NCBI GenBank assembly: GCA_028699735.1
Contig: JAQVUB010000095.1
Span: 1 to 8,229 of the forward strand
DNA: 8,229 nt
Source: Lentisphaeria bacterium
Lineage (GTDB): Bacteria; Verrucomicrobiota; Lentisphaeria; Oligosphaerales; Oligosphaeraceae
Direction: 5' to 3'
Under the pieces are notes generated by a model. The model ran no database searches, was not told the DNA's origin, and was given only the letters and a program-made list of their open reading frames with translations. Shown here piece by piece: positions 7,124 through 8,229 of this stretch. The stretch's first letter is position 1; each line of letters begins with the position of its first letter. The translations under genes and the position numbers were made by a program.

Positions 7124-7849
7124 TCATGGGTGACGACCTTGCAGCACCCCCGCATTCGTCACCCAGGTCCAATCCACTCTCGCCCGCATACAGTCGTCAA
7201 GGCCTGTCCCCACAATCCCCTGAACATGATTGTCACCATACAAAATATTGCAACGCTGGCGGTGACGCAGATGCGGAAGAGCACGACCCACGTGACTGGT
7301 ATTGTTGTCATCTAACTGATAATTTTGCTTGAAAGGCGCTGAAATTGACCCCACAGCATTCAACGTGTAAACAGAATCCCCGATGTAAATCAGTTTACTG
7401 GGCGATTTCCATTCGGCAAAAGTTCCATTGCTTTTGGTGGGAGTCCTGGGTTTGGATTCCGTTATACGAATCGTAGGGCCAAAGGAGCCTTGTCCTATCC
7501 TGCGCATTCCATAAAAACCATTCGTGCTGTCCAAAACCGTCAGCCCGGTCGGACAGCGAAGCGTCTGGTCGTTCGTAGCATATTTCCCGTCTAACAGAGC
7601 ATTTGCCCAACGCACCTGCCCAACCAGCAACGGTGGCCCCCACCCATCGTAATCAGAAGTGTAAAATGAAACAGAGTAACCAACCTGCTGCAAATTCGAA
7701 ACACATTTGATCGTTGTCGCACTCTCGCGAGCCTTGTTCAATGCCGGGAGCAGCATCGAAGCCAATACCGCAATAATGGCAATTACGACCAGAAGCTCGA
7801 TCAGCGTAAAATGCTCAGTAAACTTCATTCGTCCGACTTCGCTTGTCAT
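7124..7849 (-). CDS. Pseudopilin-like protein with type IV prepilin N-terminal signal (241 aa)
   Basis: I place the start at 7849 because AGGAGG lies eight bases upstream; the longer frame from ATG 7873 adds eight residues but has AAGGG touching its start codon. The protein has a short charged leader (1-13), then FTLIELLVVIAIIAVL from residue 14, the hydrophobic helix of class III-signal proteins, with Glu18 at mature position +5 and then LPALNKARESA. The residue before the cleavage point is His13 instead of the usual Gly. The globular part includes YTSDYDGWGPP (about 63-73), like the calcium or loop region of pseudopilins, and RHRQRCNILYGDNHVQG (about 195-211), a variant of the H-x-G-x-NVLFADGHV motif common in DUF1559/PulG-like proteins. 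In the PVC bacteria I recall, such proteins are very numerous and often next to glycoside hydrolases and regulators; their role is not established. It lies 39-63 bases after the regulator gene and 77 bases before the hydrolase gene, all on one strand, so co-transcription is plausible. Confidence 0.88.
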   Translation of the reverse strand: MTSEVGRMKFTEHFTLIELLVVIAIIAVLASMLLPALNKARESATTIKCVSNLQQVGYSVSFYTSDYDGWGPPLLVGQVRWANALLDGKYATNDQTLRCPTGLTVLDSTNGFYGMRRIGQGSFGPTIRITESKPRTPTKSNGTFAEWKSPSKLIYIGDSVYTLNAVGSISAPFKQNYQLDDNNTSHVGRALPHLRHRQRCNILYGDNHVQGIVGTGLDDCMRARVDWTWVTNAGVLQGRHP

Positions 7850-7857
7850 TTTACATT

Positions 7858-7863
7858 CCTCCT
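7858..7863 (-). promoter_or_regulatory. Strong Shine-Dalgarno deciding the pseudopilin start
   Basis: AGGAGG on the minus strand, spaced eight bases from ATG 7849. It overlaps the coding sequence of the longer alternative start at 7873, which has only AAGGG immediately against its ATG. This argues for the start at 7849. An ATG at 7856 in between is out of frame. Confidence 0.75.
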
Positions 7864-7891
7864 GTTCATTCATCCCTTGTTCAAAATCAAG

Positions 7892-7899
7892 TTACGTAA
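7892..7899. promoter_or_regulatory. CG-centred TTACGTAA palindrome in the regulator-pseudopilin gap (possible operator)
   Basis: An 8-bp perfect palindrome with a central CG lies in the 39-base gap between the regulator stop (7913) and the pseudopilin gene. LacI/GalR-family operators are usually palindromes with a central CG, so this is a candidate site, but eight bases is short and it does not extend outward symmetrically. Eight consecutive T bases (minus strand 7912-7905) directly follow the regulator stop codon with no GC-rich stem before them, so this is not an obvious terminator. Confidence 0.25.
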
Positions 7900-7912
7900 T
7901 CAATAAAAAAAA

Positions 7913-8229
7913 CTAAATCACCTCAGAAATGCATTGGGCAGATTCCAGTGCCGGATTGACGGAAAGCACACTCTGCGTTTTTACAGATTGTTCCTGGACT
8001 GAACCGCGATCCACGATCTGAACATGGAAACGAGAATTTTCGCGCCAGAGTTCGGCCGTGTTGAAGACCGAAATGATTTCGCTGCCGATATCCGCCCAGG
8101 GGAAATCAAAGGTGGACAGCCCTGGCTGCAAATTCTGCTGCACCGGCAAATCACGATAACAAAGCACCGATACATCTTGAGGGATTTTCTTCTTCAGACG
8201 GGAGGTCAAAACTGAATACACCGTCTCCG
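7913..8229 (-). CDS. LacI/GalR-type transcriptional regulator, C-terminal effector-binding domain (N-terminus beyond window)
   Basis: The final 104 residues are visible; the gene enters from the right edge and ends at TAG 7915-7913. The stretch KKKIPQDVSVLCYRDLP is the conserved 'IP-D-SV-G' region of the periplasmic-binding-protein-like effector domain. STFDFPWADIGSEII matches the 'lT-v-p---iG--a' segment, and VQIVDRGSV matches the 'l-vRgS' strand close to the family C-terminus. About 27 residues follow RGSV, a slightly long tail. No DNA-binding domain is in view, so a GntR-type N-terminus fused to a LacI-like sensor cannot be excluded. Family members bind a sugar or sugar derivative and control nearby catabolic genes, which fits the hydrolase downstream. 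The GTG at 8221 is internal coding sequence, not a credible start. Confidence 0.85.
   Translation of the reverse strand, partial: ETVYSVLTSRLKKKIPQDVSVLCYRDLPVQQNLQPGLSTFDFPWADIGSEIISVFNTAELWRENSRFHVQIVDRGSVQEQSVKTQSVLSVNPALESAQCISEVI

Noticed and set aside
7905..7915. T8 run after the regulator stop as an intrinsic terminator
   Set aside because: No stable GC-rich stem precedes the run on the minus strand.
8221..8229. GTG at 8221 as the start of the regulator gene
   Set aside because: The frame continues upstream to the window edge and the visible part is only the C-terminal third of a LacI-type protein.

Overview
The window looks like an accessory carbohydrate-utilisation locus from a member of the Lentisphaerota (Victivallales-like) or a close PVC relative. 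The evidence is the combination of a pseudopilin with the segment FTLIELLVVIAIIAVLASML followed by LPALNKARE, a LacI/GalR-type regulator and a very long secreted glycoside hydrolase. This taxonomic call comes from recognising gene styles, not from a marker gene. All four genes lie on the minus strand, so transcription runs from right to left. There are no RNA genes, mobile elements or CRISPR arrays that I can support.

Layout in transcription order: (1) 8229-7913, the C-terminal end of a LacI/GalR-type sugar-responsive regulator that enters from the right edge; (2) 39 bases after its stop codon, a pseudopilin-like protein whose best start is at 7849 (strong AGGAGG) rather than 7873; (3) 75-80 bases further, a 1458-residue exported multi-module protein (7046-2670) with N-terminal carbohydrate-binding-like sandwiches, a helical spacer, a GH42-like TIM barrel, a trimerisation-like domain and a C-terminal sandwich; (4) a 527-base gene-free gap with several palindromes and G-runs; (5) 2142-1, a cytoplasmic protein of at least 714 residues with a helix-turn-helix-like N-terminus and a TIM-barrel-like centre. 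Gene 5 is open to the left edge.

Inferred working model: the regulator senses a sugar and controls the downstream genes. The exported GH42-like protein acts on an extracytoplasmic glycan, and the pseudopilin is a surface or secretion-linked partner of unknown role. The leftmost protein lacks a signal peptide and would act on imported sugar in the cytoplasm. No transporter is visible, and the substrate cannot be read from the sequence.

The least explained parts are the family of the leftmost protein, the function of the regulator-linked pseudopilin (whose predicted cleavage site lacks the usual glycine), and the 2143-2669 gap. That gap holds a perfect 24-bp palindrome inside a run of four GATC sites spaced exactly 9 bp apart.
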